From an uncultured Sphingorhabdus sp. (lineage in GTDB: Bacteria > Pseudomonadota > Alphaproteobacteria > Sphingomonadales > Sphingomonadaceae), in contig CANLOL010000001.1 of assembly GCA_947492905.1 (NCBI GenBank), positions 1,280,578 to 1,344,577 of the forward strand: a stretch of 64,000 bases of DNA. Direction: 5' to 3'. Positions within the stretch are counted from its first letter, which is position 1. Every line of letters begins with the position of its first letter. A program made the translations under genes and the position numbers. Under the pieces are notes generated by a model. That model was not told where the DNA came from and ran no database searches. It saw only the letters and a list, made by a program, of their open reading frames with translations. Of this stretch, positions 44,066 to 55,724 are shown in pieces.

Positions 44066-44860
44066 ATGAAAAATGATGAAGCAAATGTAATCGCCGCCTC
44101 TACGCTTATTATATTTAGGGATGCGGATGATGGTCCGCCCGAATTATTGATGGTTGAGCGTTCTGCTAAAATGGTTTTTGCAGCTGGTGCAGCCGTATTT
44201 CCTGGGGGGCGTGTGGATGAAGGTGACTATATATATGCGGATGCGCTCAACAGCGGATTAGAGCGTGATGAAGCCGCCGCCCGCATTGGTGCCATTCGCG
44301 AGACTCTCGAAGAAGCAGGTTTGGCAATGGGCATAGAGGGCGTTTCGGATCAAAATCAGATTGAACAAGCGCGCAGCGCGCTGCATGATGGCAAGACGAT
44401 TGGCGATATTTGCGATAGCTTTGGCTGGAAACTCAATTTGGACGCGCTAACCCCTTGGTCGCGTTGGCGGCCTCCCGCATTTGAGATTAAACGTATATTT
44501 GATACGCGATTTTATATAGTGAATGCAGGTAAAGATGATCATCTGGCCAAAGTCGATGCGACCGAGAATAGGATCTTATTCTGGGCTAGCGCGCATGAGG
44601 TTTTGCGCCGCGCTGACCTCTCACCATCTGAGGGCGAAAAGAATGAAGCGGTGCATATCATTTTCCCGACCCGCCGCAATTTGGAACGGCTAGCCCAATT
44701 TGATAATTATGAAGCGACCAAAAAACATGCGCTCGAATATCCTGCAGCTATGGTGAAAACTTATACTGAAAAACGCGATGATGGTATGTATCTATGTATT
44801 CCCGATGGGCATGGTTATCCTGTAATTGAAGAAGCTTTTGAACAAGCAAAACGAGGATAA
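44066..44860 (+). CDS. NUDIX hydrolase
   Basis: 264 residues. The NUDIX box is split by a longer loop as in NUDT7/19-like proteins: FPGGRVDEGDYIYADAL, then IRETLEEAGLAMG with the catalytic REtlEEaG core. The substrate is probably a nucleoside diphosphate derivative or CoA, unresolved. The ATG at 44066 gives the natural start of the domain; a TTG at 44024 is in frame but has no ribosome site. Its stop overlaps the ATG of the nucleoside transporter by one base (TAATG), indicating an operon. Confidence 0.88.
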   Translation: MKNDEANVIAASTLIIFRDADDGPPELLMVERSAKMVFAAGAAVFPGGRVDEGDYIYADALNSGLERDEAAARIGAIRETLEEAGLAMGIEGVSDQNQIEQARSALHDGKTIGDICDSFGWKLNLDALTPWSRWRPPAFEIKRIFDTRFYIVNAGKDDHLAKVDATENRILFWASAHEVLRRADLSPSEGEKNEAVHIIFPTRRNLERLAQFDNYEATKKHALEYPAAMVKTYTEKRDDGMYLCIPDGHGYPVIEEAFEQAKRG

Positions 44861-46122
44861 TGATGACACAGTTTCAGGGTTTGATAGGCATTGCGCTTAT
44901 CATCTTATTATCATGGGCTTTGTCCGATAATCGCAGCAGCATTAAATCACAATGGAAATGGATTGCTGGCGCATTATTGGTTCAATTTGCGCTCGCGCTT
45001 ATCATTTTGCGCGTGCCATTTGTTTGGGACATTATCGGCATTGCTAACCAAGGCGTATTGGCGATTGAGCAAGCCACATTGGTGGGAACAAGCTTTATGT
45101 TTGGTTATGCAGGCGGCGCAGAAGTGCCTTTTGTACTAAAAGAAGGCGCACAGCCACCCATCATCATCGCCTTTCAAATATTACCCTTAATCGTCGTTTT
45201 CTCGGCTCTCGCAGCATTATTATGGCATTGGGGTGTGCTCAAATTTTTGGTGCGCGGGCTAAGCTGGCTGCTGCAAAAAACAATGGGCGTGAGCGGCGTT
45301 GTCGGCCTTAGCGGCGGTGCGAATATATTTTTGGGCCTTGTCGAAAGCCCGATGATGATAAAAGCCTATTTGGGCAAGATTAGCCGCAGCGAATTATTCA
45401 TGGTCATGGTGTTGGCGATGGCCACAATATCGGGCGCTATCCTTATCCTTTATGCGACCACATTATCCAAAACTTTGCCCAATGCAGTAGGCCATATGAT
45501 CGCAGCTTCGCTTATATCTTTGCCAGCGGCCCTATTGATTGCGCGGATCATGGTGCCCGGTAATGGTGATACTATGGCAAAGCTGGATGATGCGGAACTG
45601 AAATATGAAAATAGCATCGATGCCATTGTGCGCGGGACGCTCGATGGGGTGCAACTATTATTGGCCGTGGTTGCGGTAATTGTCGTGGTTTTTGCTTTGG
45701 TGGCCTTGATCGATCAGATATTTGCATTGCTGCCATTGGTGGAGGGCGAAGTCATAACTTTGCGCCGATTATTCGGTTGGATATTCGCACCGCTCATGTG
45801 GGCGATTGGCGTACCGTGGAGCGAAGCGGCAGATGCTGGCGCGCTTATGGGAACGAAAGCGGTCTTAAATGAATATGTGGCCTATTTGGATTTAGCAGCC
45901 ATAGAGGCTGGCACATTTAGCACACGTAGCCAGCTTATCATCACCTATGCGCTGTGCGGTGTGGCCAATTTAGCCAGCGTGGGCTTGCTGGTTTCTACTA
46001 TAGGGACATTATGTCCAGAGCGGCGCAGCGATGTCGCAAAGCTAGGCATGAAAAGCTGGGTCGCGGGTAATTTCGCAACGATGATGACGGGTGCTGTTGT
46101 TGGGCTGATTACAATTGGCTGA
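44860..46122 (+). CDS. Concentrative nucleoside transporter (NupC/CNT family)
   Basis: 420-residue membrane protein importing nucleosides with H+ or Na+. The N-terminal region has three helices. The Gate domain and C-terminal half follow, with GLSGGANIFLGLVESPMMIK and the conserved MGTKAVLNEYVAYLDLA and ALCGVANLASVGLLVSTIGT blocks. It overlaps the NUDIX gene by one base; joint expression would couple nucleoside uptake to nucleotide clean-up. Confidence 0.94.
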   Translation: MMTQFQGLIGIALIILLSWALSDNRSSIKSQWKWIAGALLVQFALALIILRVPFVWDIIGIANQGVLAIEQATLVGTSFMFGYAGGAEVPFVLKEGAQPPIIIAFQILPLIVVFSALAALLWHWGVLKFLVRGLSWLLQKTMGVSGVVGLSGGANIFLGLVESPMMIKAYLGKISRSELFMVMVLAMATISGAILILYATTLSKTLPNAVGHMIAASLISLPAALLIARIMVPGNGDTMAKLDDAELKYENSIDAIVRGTLDGVQLLLAVVAVIVVVFALVALIDQIFALLPLVEGEVITLRRLFGWIFAPLMWAIGVPWSEAADAGALMGTKAVLNEYVAYLDLAAIEAGTFSTRSQLIITYALCGVANLASVGLLVSTIGTLCPERRSDVAKLGMKSWVAGNFATMMTGAVVGLITIG

Positions 46123-46172
46123 TTAGATCAAATTTACAGTCTAATTTGGCTTCATACCCCAGTAACTAGCTA

Positions 46173-46535
46173 CTAAGGTGCATTTATTACATCTTTACGA
46201 TAGTCGCATGGGAGCGTTTTGAAATACTTTTTTTTGTTAATTTCGCTTACAAAACTTATAGCGGCTCTATTTAAGTTACGAATTAAATTACGTTTCGAAG
46301 GTTCTTTTATTTTGTTTAAACGTTCAGAATTAAAATAATAATTATATATTATAGCATGATCCCGCTTATCATAATTTTTGAGTTTATCGTCATTTAAATC
46401 GCAGCTAATATATGGTTGCGTGTCATAAAATTCTTTTAAATTACTATTTAAGTGAAAAATAATTAATATAATAGAAAGTATGAAAGAAGCTAATAACACT
46501 AATAAGATTATTATGGTTATCTTAAGCTTTCTCAT
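46173..46535 (-). CDS. Hypothetical membrane-anchored protein, 120 aa
   Basis: Family not recognised. An N-terminal helix (ITIIILLVLLASFILSIILI) is followed by a hydrophilic, AT-rich-encoded domain with two cysteines (ISCDLNDDKLKNYDKRD and a C-terminal LPCDYRKD). The third of three consecutive start codons (46535) is chosen because AGGGG lies 6 bp upstream of it. Composition is well below that of flanking core genes. Confidence 0.5.
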   Translation of the reverse strand: MRKLKITIIILLVLLASFILSIILIIFHLNSNLKEFYDTQPYISCDLNDDKLKNYDKRDHAIIYNYYFNSERLNKIKEPSKRNLIRNLNRAAISFVSEINKKKYFKTLPCDYRKDVINAP

Positions 46536-46615
46536 CATCAACCCCTATTAAATCTAGAAAATAGAGACGCTATCTCTTATTTTCATCTTTTTTTAAAGCC
46601 AATTATCAAAAGACC

Positions 46616-46639
46616 AAAAAAAACGCCCCAAAAGGAGCG
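46616..46639 (-). terminator. Terminator of the ferredoxin gene
   Basis: On the minus strand CGCTCC and GGGGCG form a 6-bp stem with one mismatch around a TTTT loop, followed by eight T. It lies 28 bp after the ferredoxin stop. Confidence 0.75.
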
Positions 46640-46666
46640 CTCTAATTCGTCATGTGCTTTGAGAAG

Positions 46667-46984
46667 TTAATCTTCTTTTGCAATGGTGACGGTTAAGCCT
46701 TCGATAGCATCGCTTATGTTGATTTGACATGATAGGCGCGAATTATCGTCGCGATGCTCGCTGCTTTCCAGCAAATCATCTTCATCTTCGCCCATAGTAT
46801 CGACTTTGTCTTTGAAGCTTGGGTCTATATGGACATGGCATGTTGCGCATGAACAACAGCCCCCGCAAAGGGCCAGCAATTCATCAAAGCCATTATCGCG
46901 AATTACTTCCATTAAAGATAGGCCATTCTCGGCTTCTATGTCTTTTTTCTCGCCGCTTTGGTTGATTACAGTGATTTTGGTCAT
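46667..46984 (-). CDS. 2Fe-2S ferredoxin (adrenodoxin-type)
   Basis: 105-residue electron carrier. Cluster ligands C-x5-C-x2-C are visible in [13 protein letters not shown] and the distal Cys in [15 protein letters not shown] and EGLTVTIA are typical of the adrenodoxin/ISC-type ferredoxins used in Fe-S assembly or P450 electron supply. ATG at 46984 has AAGGAACC just upstream and gives the normal N-terminus [13 protein letters not shown]; the longer frame from 47047 is not supported. Confidence 0.93.
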   Translation of the reverse strand: MTKITVINQSGEKKDIEAENGLSLMEVIRDNGFDELLALCGGCCSCATCHVHIDPSFKDKVDTMGEDEDDLLESSEHRDDNSRLSCQINISDAIEGLTVTIAKED

Positions 46985-47168
46985 GTTGGTTCCTTTGGAA
47001 TTATTTCGCAACATATGGTCAATTAATGATAAATGACGATGTTGCAATCCTTAATTTAAGAGTTTGTTTCAGGAAATACACAATTTTTTGCTTATCAATA
47101 ATGGACATAGAGAAAATCATGATTATGTGGATAGTGTAATCATTATAAACGCGCCTGTGAGCGCATGA

Positions 47169-48329
<1,161 letters not shown>

Positions 48330-48394
48330 CTAGATTGACAGCCTATCCCCTATCTATATTGTGCTGATAACATTGTTTTACATAGGGGGTAGTG

Positions 48395-49564
48395 ATGGCA
48401 TTAGATCCAGCCGCAGAAACAGCAAAATTAATCGATGCTTTGGGCGTTGAGGCGCTCAATAGATCCGCGGAATATACCATAGGAAATCATTGGCTCATAT
48501 TGTGGGGGTTTTTGGTATCGGCGCTGATGACTTTGGTCATTGTCAGATGGGGTATATTGGATAAAATCTGGGCAAAGATGGAAAAGCGCGGCTGGGCGTT
48601 TAAGACAATATGCGTTTGTGCATTCTTTGCATTTATTTCGGCAATATTATTATTGCCATGGGAAATTTATGCAGATTGGTGGCGCGAAAAAAGCTATGAT
48701 CAGACAAGCCAACCTCTGAGCGATTATATATCACAAGCCGCCATTGGCTTAGCCTTATCAACAATCTTATTTGGCGTATTTTTCCTTGGTGTATATGCGT
48801 TGATACGCAAAATGGGCAGGTTTTGGTGGCTATGGTCGGGCGCGTTCACGGCCTTTGTTTTAACCTTCATGTTATTGCTGTCACCCATAGCGATTGAACC
48901 GCTTTTCAACGAATATACACCCTTGCCAGAGGGCGAAGTGCGCACCGCGCTTGAGGCCATGGCCGATGAAGCAGATATTCCGCATGATCGTATTTTTATG
49001 TATGATGGGTCACGTCAATCCAATGTATTCACCGCCAATGTATCGGGCGTATTTGGCAGCGCGCGGATTGCCATTTCCGATGTCGCATTGGACAAAGCCT
49101 CGCTCGATGAAGTGAAGGCAGTGACGGGCCATGAAATTGGCCATTATGTAGAGGGACATATTTGGACACGTTTAATCATGTTGGTTGTTGTCATTATGGC
49201 GGTATTTTATTGTGTTGATAAAACATTCCCATGGTTTGCGCGCAAATTTGGCAGCAGTGCGAAAATATCGGATCCAACGGGGGTGGCTGTACTGATTTTC
49301 GTTGTGGGCTTATTCTTGCAACTCACGCAGCCCCTCAGCAATGCCGTCAGCCGCATGGGAGAGCGCGATGCCGATAATTATTCGCTGCGCACGGTTAATT
49401 TGCCCGATGCCTTAGCGGGGGCGTTGATAAAAACAGCCGATTATAGATATCCACGGCCCTCTGCTTTGCAGGAGATATTATTCTATACGCATCCTTCGGT
49501 GGAATGGCGCGTGCGCAATGCGATGGAATGGAAAGCGAATAACCCGCCTACCGAAACTAAGTGA
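48395..49564 (+). CDS. M48 metallopeptidase, CAAX protease 1 (Ste24) type
   Basis: 389-residue zinc membrane protease. An N-terminal multi-helix CAAX_prot domain (about 20-160) is followed by the M48 catalytic domain with H246-E-I-G-H250 in TGHEIGHYVEGH and a later Glu in MGERDADNYSLR as third ligand. RQSNVFTANVSGVFGSARIA is typical of Ste24-like proteins. ATG at 48395 is chosen over GTG 48392 because AGGGGGT lies 5-6 bp before it. Its role is probably membrane-protein quality control. Confidence 0.92.
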   Translation: MALDPAAETAKLIDALGVEALNRSAEYTIGNHWLILWGFLVSALMTLVIVRWGILDKIWAKMEKRGWAFKTICVCAFFAFISAILLLPWEIYADWWREKSYDQTSQPLSDYISQAAIGLALSTILFGVFFLGVYALIRKMGRFWWLWSGAFTAFVLTFMLLLSPIAIEPLFNEYTPLPEGEVRTALEAMADEADIPHDRIFMYDGSRQSNVFTANVSGVFGSARIAISDVALDKASLDEVKAVTGHEIGHYVEGHIWTRLIMLVVVIMAVFYCVDKTFPWFARKFGSSAKISDPTGVAVLIFVVGLFLQLTQPLSNAVSRMGERDADNYSLRTVNLPDALAGALIKTADYRYPRPSALQEILFYTHPSVEWRVRNAMEWKANNPPTETK

Positions 49565-49589
49565 TTTAAGGATTTTGAACTTAGCTTTA

Positions 49590-49765
49590 TTTGTCAGAAT
49601 TTTCTATGTGCCTAGGAATGTAGATCGTTCTATTATATGAGCATTAAAACAAAAGTTTTCGGCTATTGTTGATTTTGGTGGTACACATAGTATTCGATTT
49701 AGACCTACAAATACGGTGGATGACCTTATTCGCTCGCTAGGGGATAAATTAAATGAATATTGAGA
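49590..49765 (+). pseudogene. Remnant of an unidentified gene (C-terminal fragment, one in-frame stop)
   Basis: A continuous frame gives FYVPRNVDRSII, then TGA, then ALKQKFSAIVDFGGTHSIRF and VDDLIRSLGDKLNEY before TGA at 49763-49765. It has no start codon. The sense reads like a real protein tail, and the stop overlaps the start of the next small gene, as in an operon. It is presumably a decayed partner of the two hypothetical genes that follow; family unknown. Confidence 0.45.
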
Positions 49766-50049
49766 CATATAAAATTGATTATAAGTCATGTTTTTTTGTT
49801 TTTGTTGTTGCAAGCCCAGATAGGATAGAAGCTATTAGTAAGATATTTAAAAGCATGGGAGGTAGAATCTCAGGCCCTCAATCTTTCACATTTCCAAAAA
49901 AAGATTCTGTTAATATTGAGACTATAAGAAACTCTATTGGCGATATGAAACAAGAAGAGTGTATTAGTATAATAGATTCAGAGGCAGATGACTTAGACTA
50001 TCGTATATTAGTAGCACAGAAGACTAATGTAGGCATAATGCTAGGCTAG
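49753..50049 (+). CDS. Hypothetical protein, 98 aa
   Basis: Family not recognised. Soluble, alpha/beta-like pattern (FFVFVVASPDRIEAISKIFK, then ISGPQSFTFPKKDSVNIETI). AGGGG lies about 10 bp before the ATG, and the start overlaps the preceding gene remnant. Together with the next gene it may be a small immunity- or toxin-type cassette, but no motif proves this. Confidence 0.5.
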   Translation: MNIETYKIDYKSCFFVFVVASPDRIEAISKIFKSMGGRISGPQSFTFPKKDSVNIETIRNSIGDMKQEECISIIDSEADDLDYRILVAQKTNVGIMLG

Positions 50050-50096
50050 CATTGACACAATAATAATAAATAAAATATATTTATAGGGTATAAGCA

Positions 50097-50519
50097 ATGA
50101 CAATATGGAGTTATAAATCTGAAATAAGAATGTATGAAGACACGCTCGATATTAATTGCGAAAACATTAAATCTTGCAGAGAGACACATCGTGGGTCATT
50201 AGCGTTTACATCTAATGAACATAACGGAAGTATAGAGTTTTACGATTCCAGTTATAAAGATACATTGCGCAATATACTTCACTTTACAATCATTGGCGTT
50301 CTAGCGCTTAATTTGGGTGTATTGAAAAAAAAGGAAGAACTTCAACTTGAAGGATATTATTACGATCCAGACACATTCAAGTTTGAAGAATACATCGCTC
50401 TAAATTTCAGTAATAAAACTATCATTGATACAGCCGCGATAATTATTTCAGAAGATCAAAAAACCTTCCTTAAAGATACTAAAATCGTGATGGATGCTAT
50501 AGGCCTTGAGATAAAATAA
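50097..50519 (+). CDS. Hypothetical protein, 140 aa
   Basis: Family not recognised. It is acidic, mostly beta-strand-like in its first half (WSYKSEIRMYEDTLDINCEN), with one hydrophobic segment at about residues 62-78 (ILHFTIIGVLALNLGVL) that could be membrane-spanning or a buried strand. An AGGG ribosome site lies 8 bp before the ATG. AT-rich like its neighbour 47 bp upstream; likely co-transcribed. Confidence 0.5.
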   Translation: MTIWSYKSEIRMYEDTLDINCENIKSCRETHRGSLAFTSNEHNGSIEFYDSSYKDTLRNILHFTIIGVLALNLGVLKKKEELQLEGYYYDPDTFKFEEYIALNFSNKTIIDTAAIIISEDQKTFLKDTKIVMDAIGLEIK

Positions 50520-50588
50520 TTATAGCTTGAACGCAGTCAATGACTGAGCAGTGTTTTAGATGAAAAGCCGATTATACAACAGTAATTT

Positions 50589-50658
50589 GTCATCCTGAAT
50601 TTATTTCAGGATAACATAGTGCGTCGGGCGTGTTATGCTGAAACAAGTTCAGCATGAC
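50589..50658. repeat. REP-like palindromic element, copy 2
   Basis: Two adjacent hairpins: CATCCTGAA / TTCAGGAT and TGCTGAA-ACAAG-TTCAGCA, joined by AACATAGTGCGTCGGGCGT. The sequence matches copy 1 at 48191-48281. It lies between convergent genes, where it could also terminate transcription. Confidence 0.75.
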
Positions 50659-50682
50659 GTTTAAACATTGACTAAACTGCCT

Positions 50683-52797
50683 CTAACTCGCTTTTAGCTT
50701 TAAGCGCCAAGCGTGCAGCAATGGCTCGGTATAGCCAGAGGGTTGCGCTGTGCCTTTGAACACCAAATCGCGCGCCGCTTGGAACGCCATACTATTTTGG
50801 GGATCATTGGCCATAGGCGTATAGAGCGGATCGCCAGCATTTTGTGCATCGACCTTCGCGGCCATTTTCAGCAATGCCGCATCAACCTGCTGTTCCGTGC
50901 AAATGCCATGCAAGAGCCAATTGGCCATATGCTGCGATGAAATGCGCAATGTAGCGCGATCTTCCATTAACCCAATATCATTGATGTCGGGGACTTTGGA
51001 ACAGCCAATGCCTTGGTCGATCCAGCGCACCACATAACCCAATATACCTTGGGCATTATTTTCCAATTCATGCGCAATTTCTTCCTCGCTCCAATTGGTA
51101 TCAGCAGCAAATGGGATGGTCAGCAATTTCTCTAGCGCAGGTATCTCTTGGCCCATCATTTCAGATTGCAGAGCGAATACATCGACTTGATGATAATGCA
51201 GCGCGTGCAATGTCGCAGCGGTAGGCGATGGAACCCAAGCGGTATTGGCGCCTGTTTTTGGGTGGCCAATTTTTTGCTCCATCATATCGGCCATAAGATC
51301 GGGCATAGCCCACATGCCTTTGCCAATTTGCGCCTTGCCCGATAGTCCGCAAGCTAGGCCAATGGCCACATTGCGCGCTTCATAAGAGGCAATCCAATCG
51401 CTGCTTTTCATCTGCGCTTTGCGGATCATCGCACCGCCATGCATAGATGTATGCATTTCATCGCCGGTGCGATCAAGGAAGCCTGTGTTAATGAAAACAA
51501 TACGGTCTTTTACAGCATGAATACATGCCGCTAGGTTCGCCGATGTGCGGCGTTCTTCGTCCATCACGCCAACTTTGATGGTATGACGCTCTAGGTCCAG
51601 CAAATCTTCGACCGCGTCAAATAAATCATTGGTCATGGCACATTCTTCGGGGCCATGCATTTTCGGTTTAACGATATTGATGCTGCCTGCGCGGCTATTG
51701 CGATATTGGCCTAGCGCTTTAAGATCATGCAAGGCGATAAGCGATGTGAATACCGCATCCATAATGCCTTCGCCAATTTCGGTTTTTTGTCCATCGGCGC
51801 CGGATAAGTGGATTGCAGGGTTTGTCATCAAATGACCGACATTGCGCACGAACATCATGCTGCGGCCATGTAGGGTGAGGGGATTGCCATCATGATCGAC
51901 ATATTTGCGATCAGGGTTGAGCGTGCGAACCTGTGTTTTGCCGCCTTTTTCAAAGGTTGCCGTTAAATCACCGCGCATCAGGCCTAGCCAATTACGATAT
52001 GCGATGATTTTGTCTTCGGCATCAACAGCGGCGACGCTGTCTTCCATATCGATGATAGTGGTGATGGCTGCTTCTATAACCACATCGGCAATATATGCTT
52101 TATCATTTTTACCAATTGGGTTATTTGAATCTATTATGATTTCAATATGCAGGCCATTATGCCTAAACAGTAAATTATCACCCGCTGTGCCTATGAAACA
52201 TTCAGGGTTTTGAAGATCCGGCTTGCCGCCTTCATATTCTGTCCATGATCCGCTGTTTAGCGGCAATATCATATCCAAATATTTACGCGCCTCGGCAATG
52301 ACTGCATCGCCGCGCGCTTGGTCATATCCACCCGCTTTGGCGGGCGGGGCATCCAGAGCATCGGTTCCATAGAGCGCATCATATAGGCTACCCCAACGGG
52401 CATTGGCGGCATTGATAACAAAACGATCATTGAGCGATGGGACAACCAATTGCGGGCCAGCGGTGGTAGCAATCTCGCTATCTACATTTTGCGTAGTGAT
52501 GGCAAATGGCTCTGGCTCTTTGACCAAATAACCAATTTCATGCAGAAAATTTATATAGTTTTCAGACTCAATTTGGCACCCATCCAATTTTTTATGCCAT
52601 GTATCAATCTTATCTTGCAGCAATTCCCGTTTTTCGAGCAGGCTGCGATTGCGCGGCATGAAATTTTGGGCAATTTGGGAAAAACCATTCCAGAAATGAT
52701 CCGCGTCTATGCCTGTATTGGGCAAGACTTCATTTTCGATGAAATTGGACAAATCTGTGGATACAGATAGGGATGCTTTGTTGGTATATTTGGTCAT
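50683..52797 (-). CDS. glcB: Malate synthase G
   Basis: Condenses glyoxylate and acetyl-CoA to malate in the glyoxylate bypass; 704 residues, typical of isoform G. Visible are [20 protein letters not shown] near residue 125, the catalytic-barrel segment [20 protein letters not shown] (Asp/Glu metal site), [35 protein letters not shown] and [20 protein letters not shown]. The protein is complete. No isocitrate lyase gene is adjacent. Confidence 0.96.
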   Translation of the reverse strand: MTKYTNKASLSVSTDLSNFIENEVLPNTGIDADHFWNGFSQIAQNFMPRNRSLLEKRELLQDKIDTWHKKLDGCQIESENYINFLHEIGYLVKEPEPFAITTQNVDSEIATTAGPQLVVPSLNDRFVINAANARWGSLYDALYGTDALDAPPAKAGGYDQARGDAVIAEARKYLDMILPLNSGSWTEYEGGKPDLQNPECFIGTAGDNLLFRHNGLHIEIIIDSNNPIGKNDKAYIADVVIEAAITTIIDMEDSVAAVDAEDKIIAYRNWLGLMRGDLTATFEKGGKTQVRTLNPDRKYVDHDGNPLTLHGRSMMFVRNVGHLMTNPAIHLSGADGQKTEIGEGIMDAVFTSLIALHDLKALGQYRNSRAGSINIVKPKMHGPEECAMTNDLFDAVEDLLDLERHTIKVGVMDEERRTSANLAACIHAVKDRIVFINTGFLDRTGDEMHTSMHGGAMIRKAQMKSSDWIASYEARNVAIGLACGLSGKAQIGKGMWAMPDLMADMMEQKIGHPKTGANTAWVPSPTAATLHALHYHQVDVFALQSEMMGQEIPALEKLLTIPFAADTNWSEEEIAHELENNAQGILGYVVRWIDQGIGCSKVPDINDIGLMEDRATLRISSQHMANWLLHGICTEQQVDAALLKMAAKVDAQNAGDPLYTPMANDPQNSMAFQAARDLVFKGTAQPSGYTEPLLHAWRLKLKAS

Positions 52798-52906
52798 TGT
52801 GGCTCCTATGGTTTTTCTGGGGAGGAGCTTATTATTACGTCTGTTTAGCGCGAAAATTATAAAACTAAAGCATAAATATGTTTATAGATGGAAATTATTT
52901 ATCATA

Positions 52907-53749
52907 TTATGAAATGCGGGCCGCCGATAATATTTTACCAGTGCCCATATTTTGCACCAATATCACGCTTTTCCAACGACCATTTTTGGCCTTAGGCATT
53001 GTGACGCTTTTAGCTTTTCCAGTCCAATAGCCCATATCATGTAATTCTCTGACGATATTTTTATGGGGTAATGTACGTCCGCCATTTTCGCCCGTTTTAA
53101 TGGCAACATTTTGAGTGCGCGGATCATATCGCACTAACCAGACTTTGGTATTAAACTGTTTATTGTTGGTTTTGCTGATATTTACGACACCAGATTTGCT
53201 GGTAATAGAAGGGCCGCCATAAATCTTACGGCTGTTATTAACCGCTTGCTTTAATTCACCGGGACGATTGCCAACGATAGCGCGCGTTCCATTGATAACC
53301 ACTTGCGGGGTATATACATTGCGTTCGCGCAAAGTGCGCGCATAAGCAACTTGACGGTCCGTATATTTTTGATCGCCAAATATATCTTTCCATCCCAACC
53401 TATCCCAATAGGTAACAGAGAAGTTCAGCGCGATGACATTTGGATCATTTGCAATAGTATTGAGCGCCAAATTAGCAGGGGGACAAGATGAGCATCCTTG
53501 GCTTTGATATAATTCAACAACGATGGGGCTTTGTTGCAATATATTTTTCTTAGCTGCTGCTTGCACAGAGGCCGCAAGAGGCGTTGCATTTGAAATAGTA
53601 TAGCTTTGGCTGATAATCGGCGCGCTAGATGTAGCCGCTGGGGTTGCTTGGGCTTTGCTATTGCTAAAAGCTAGGCCGCCGACTGAAAAGAGCGGAATCA
53701 TGCCTGTAATAAGCATCGCAATTTTTAATGATGAGCGCTTAAATAGCAT
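52907..53749 (-). CDS. Exported DUF1223 family (thioredoxin-like) protein
   Basis: 280 residues. A signal peptide or anchor (IAMLITGMIPLFSVGGLAFS) is followed by a thioredoxin-fold domain of the DUF1223 family: VVELYQSQGCSSCPPANLAL with the CxxC pair, VIALNFSVTYWDRLGWKDIF, YTDRQVAYARTLRERNVYTP and QVVINGTRAIVGNRPGEL. A C-terminal beta-rich region with VWLVRYDPRTQNVAIKTGEN follows. Such proteins are periplasmic; their redox role is unproven. Confidence 0.9.
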   Translation of the reverse strand: MLFKRSSLKIAMLITGMIPLFSVGGLAFSNSKAQATPAATSSAPIISQSYTISNATPLAASVQAAAKKNILQQSPIVVELYQSQGCSSCPPANLALNTIANDPNVIALNFSVTYWDRLGWKDIFGDQKYTDRQVAYARTLRERNVYTPQVVINGTRAIVGNRPGELKQAVNNSRKIYGGPSITSKSGVVNISKTNNKQFNTKVWLVRYDPRTQNVAIKTGENGGRTLPHKNIVRELHDMGYWTGKAKSVTMPKAKNGRWKSVILVQNMGTGKILSAARIS

Positions 53750-53902
53750 GGTATAAGCTCCATAAGGATGATTCGCGGTAATCTACAGATAATCTATATT
53801 AGTGAACGAGAAGATTGGGGGGGCCAAACCTCTCGCTCATAGACTGTTTCGGAGTTGCGTCGCTTATCGTTACAGATGAAAGAAATTATTCGTAATATTT
53901 GA

Positions 53903-54331
53903 TTATTTTGGATATTTCTTATTCATATAATCCCAATCTTTTTGGATGATTTGGGCCAATATATCCATATCTATATCGGATAATCTTTTGATATAGAGGC
54001 AAGATTTTCCGACTTTGTGCGATCCTAATTTCTTAAGCAAATCATCTTGCTGCGAAAAACCGCTCATACAATATAGCGTGAGGGCATTTTTTCTGGCGCT
54101 GAAACCTGCGCGGCACATATCGCCCTCGCGGCCACTATCGTAAATATAGTGATAGCTGCCATAACCCACTATTGTTTTGCCCCACATCATAGGATCATTT
54201 TTTGTGATTTTTTGAAATAATCCATCTAATCTAATGGAATCTTTGCGTTTTTCTTCTCCCTCTATGCTGTTGAGATAGGAACCAACATCATTATCAGTGG
54301 CAATAGTCTTATTCTGGTTTTTTGTAACCAT
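53903..54331 (-). CDS. DUF1801 family protein
   Basis: 142 residues of the DUF1801 (YdhG-like) family: DVGSYLNSIEGEEKRKDSIR, MWGKTIVGYGSYHYIYDSGR and GFSARKNALTLYCMSGFSQQ are characteristic. Function unknown. The ATG at 54331 has GGAGG 8 bp upstream; the ATG at 54346 would overlap that site. It is divergent from argG. Confidence 0.88.
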   Translation of the reverse strand: MVTKNQNKTIATDNDVGSYLNSIEGEEKRKDSIRLDGLFQKITKNDPMMWGKTIVGYGSYHYIYDSGREGDMCRAGFSARKNALTLYCMSGFSQQDDLLKKLGSHKVGKSCLYIKRLSDIDMDILAQIIQKDWDYMNKKYPK

Positions 54332-54438
54332 TGGGAAAACCTCCATTCAAATGATAGTTTTCCATATTTTATAATCTATATCAACTTGCGCCTGACTAAT
54401 GAGCCTGTTAGGCGGCGATAAATATCTATTTTTACACT

Positions 54439-55677
54439 ATGGATTATTCTTCTATGACTGATAAGATTAAACGCGTCGTACTGGCCTATTCTGGCGGCTT
54501 GGATACAAGTGTTATTTTGAAATGGCTGCAAAAAGAATATGGCTGTGAAGTGGTAACATTTACTGCCGATTTAGGACAGGGTGAGGAATTAGAACCTGCC
54601 CGTGCCAAAGCCAAATTAATGGGCATACCCGATGAGCATATCTATATTGACGATTTGCGCGAAGAATTTGTCCGTGATTTTGTATTCCCAATGATGCGGG
54701 CCAATGCGCGTTATGAGGGCGATTATTTGCTGGGCACATCTATTGCGCGCCCGCTTATTTCAAAACGCCTTATTGAGATTGCTCAAGAAACTGGCGCAGA
54801 TGCTATTGCGCATGGAGCAACGGGCAAGGGCAATGACCAAGTAAGATTTGAATTATCGGCCTATGCGCTCAATCCTGACATTAAAGTCATTGCACCTTGG
54901 CGTGAATGGGATTTAACCAGCCGCACCAAATTGATTGAATGGGCTGAAAATCATCAAATCGATGTTCCAAAAGATAAGCGTGGAGAAGCGCCATTTTCAA
55001 CCGATGCGAATTTATTGCATACATCATCAGAGGGTAAAATACTCGAAGACCCATGGAATGAGACGCCCGATTATGTTTATTCGCGCACAGTCAATCCAGA
55101 GGATGCACCCGATACGCCCGAATATATCGAAATTGGTTTCGAAAAAGGCGATGGTGTCTCTATTAATGGAGAGGCCATGTCTCCTGCTACTTTGTTGACC
55201 ACATTGAATGAATATGGCCGCAAGCATGGAATTGGGCGCTTAGATTTGGTCGAGAACCGCTTTGTTGGCATGAAATCACGCGGCATGTATGAAACGCCGG
55301 GCGGCGAGATTTATGCAAGAGCACATCGCGGTATGGAGCAAATCACTTTGGATGGACCAGCTGGACATTTAAAAGATGAATTGATGCCGCGTTATGCAGA
55401 GATGATTTACAATGGTTTCTGGTTCGCGCCAGAGCGTGAAATGCTGCAAGCGGCGATTGATAAAAGCCAAGAGCGCGTTACCGGCACTGTTCGCATGAAA
55501 CTCTATAAAGGAATGGCATCGGTTGTAGGGCGCAAAGCCGATGTAAACTATAATCTCTATAGCGAAGATGTGGTAACATTTGAAGAAGATAGCGGCGCTT
55601 ATGACCAAAAAGATGCGGCTGGCTTTATCAAATTAAATGCATTGCGATTGCGATTGCTCGGCAAAAGACGCGGATAA
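54439..55677 (+). CDS. argG: Argininosuccinate synthase
   Basis: ATP-dependent condensation of citrulline and aspartate in arginine synthesis, 412 residues (usual 400-410). The N-terminal PP-loop-like [15 protein letters not shown], the [17 protein letters not shown] block, [16 protein letters not shown] and [20 protein letters not shown] are all present. An internal ATG at 54454 (MTDKIKR) is the commoner N-terminus in the family; no clear ribosome site distinguishes the two. Confidence 0.97.
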   Translation: MDYSSMTDKIKRVVLAYSGGLDTSVILKWLQKEYGCEVVTFTADLGQGEELEPARAKAKLMGIPDEHIYIDDLREEFVRDFVFPMMRANARYEGDYLLGTSIARPLISKRLIEIAQETGADAIAHGATGKGNDQVRFELSAYALNPDIKVIAPWREWDLTSRTKLIEWAENHQIDVPKDKRGEAPFSTDANLLHTSSEGKILEDPWNETPDYVYSRTVNPEDAPDTPEYIEIGFEKGDGVSINGEAMSPATLLTTLNEYGRKHGIGRLDLVENRFVGMKSRGMYETPGGEIYARAHRGMEQITLDGPAGHLKDELMPRYAEMIYNGFWFAPEREMLQAAIDKSQERVTGTVRMKLYKGMASVVGRKADVNYNLYSEDVVTFEEDSGAYDQKDAAGFIKLNALRLRLLGKRRG

Positions 55678-55724
55678 TTTAGGACGCACTTATCAAAACA
55701 TAATGGCCAATTTGAGGATATAAG

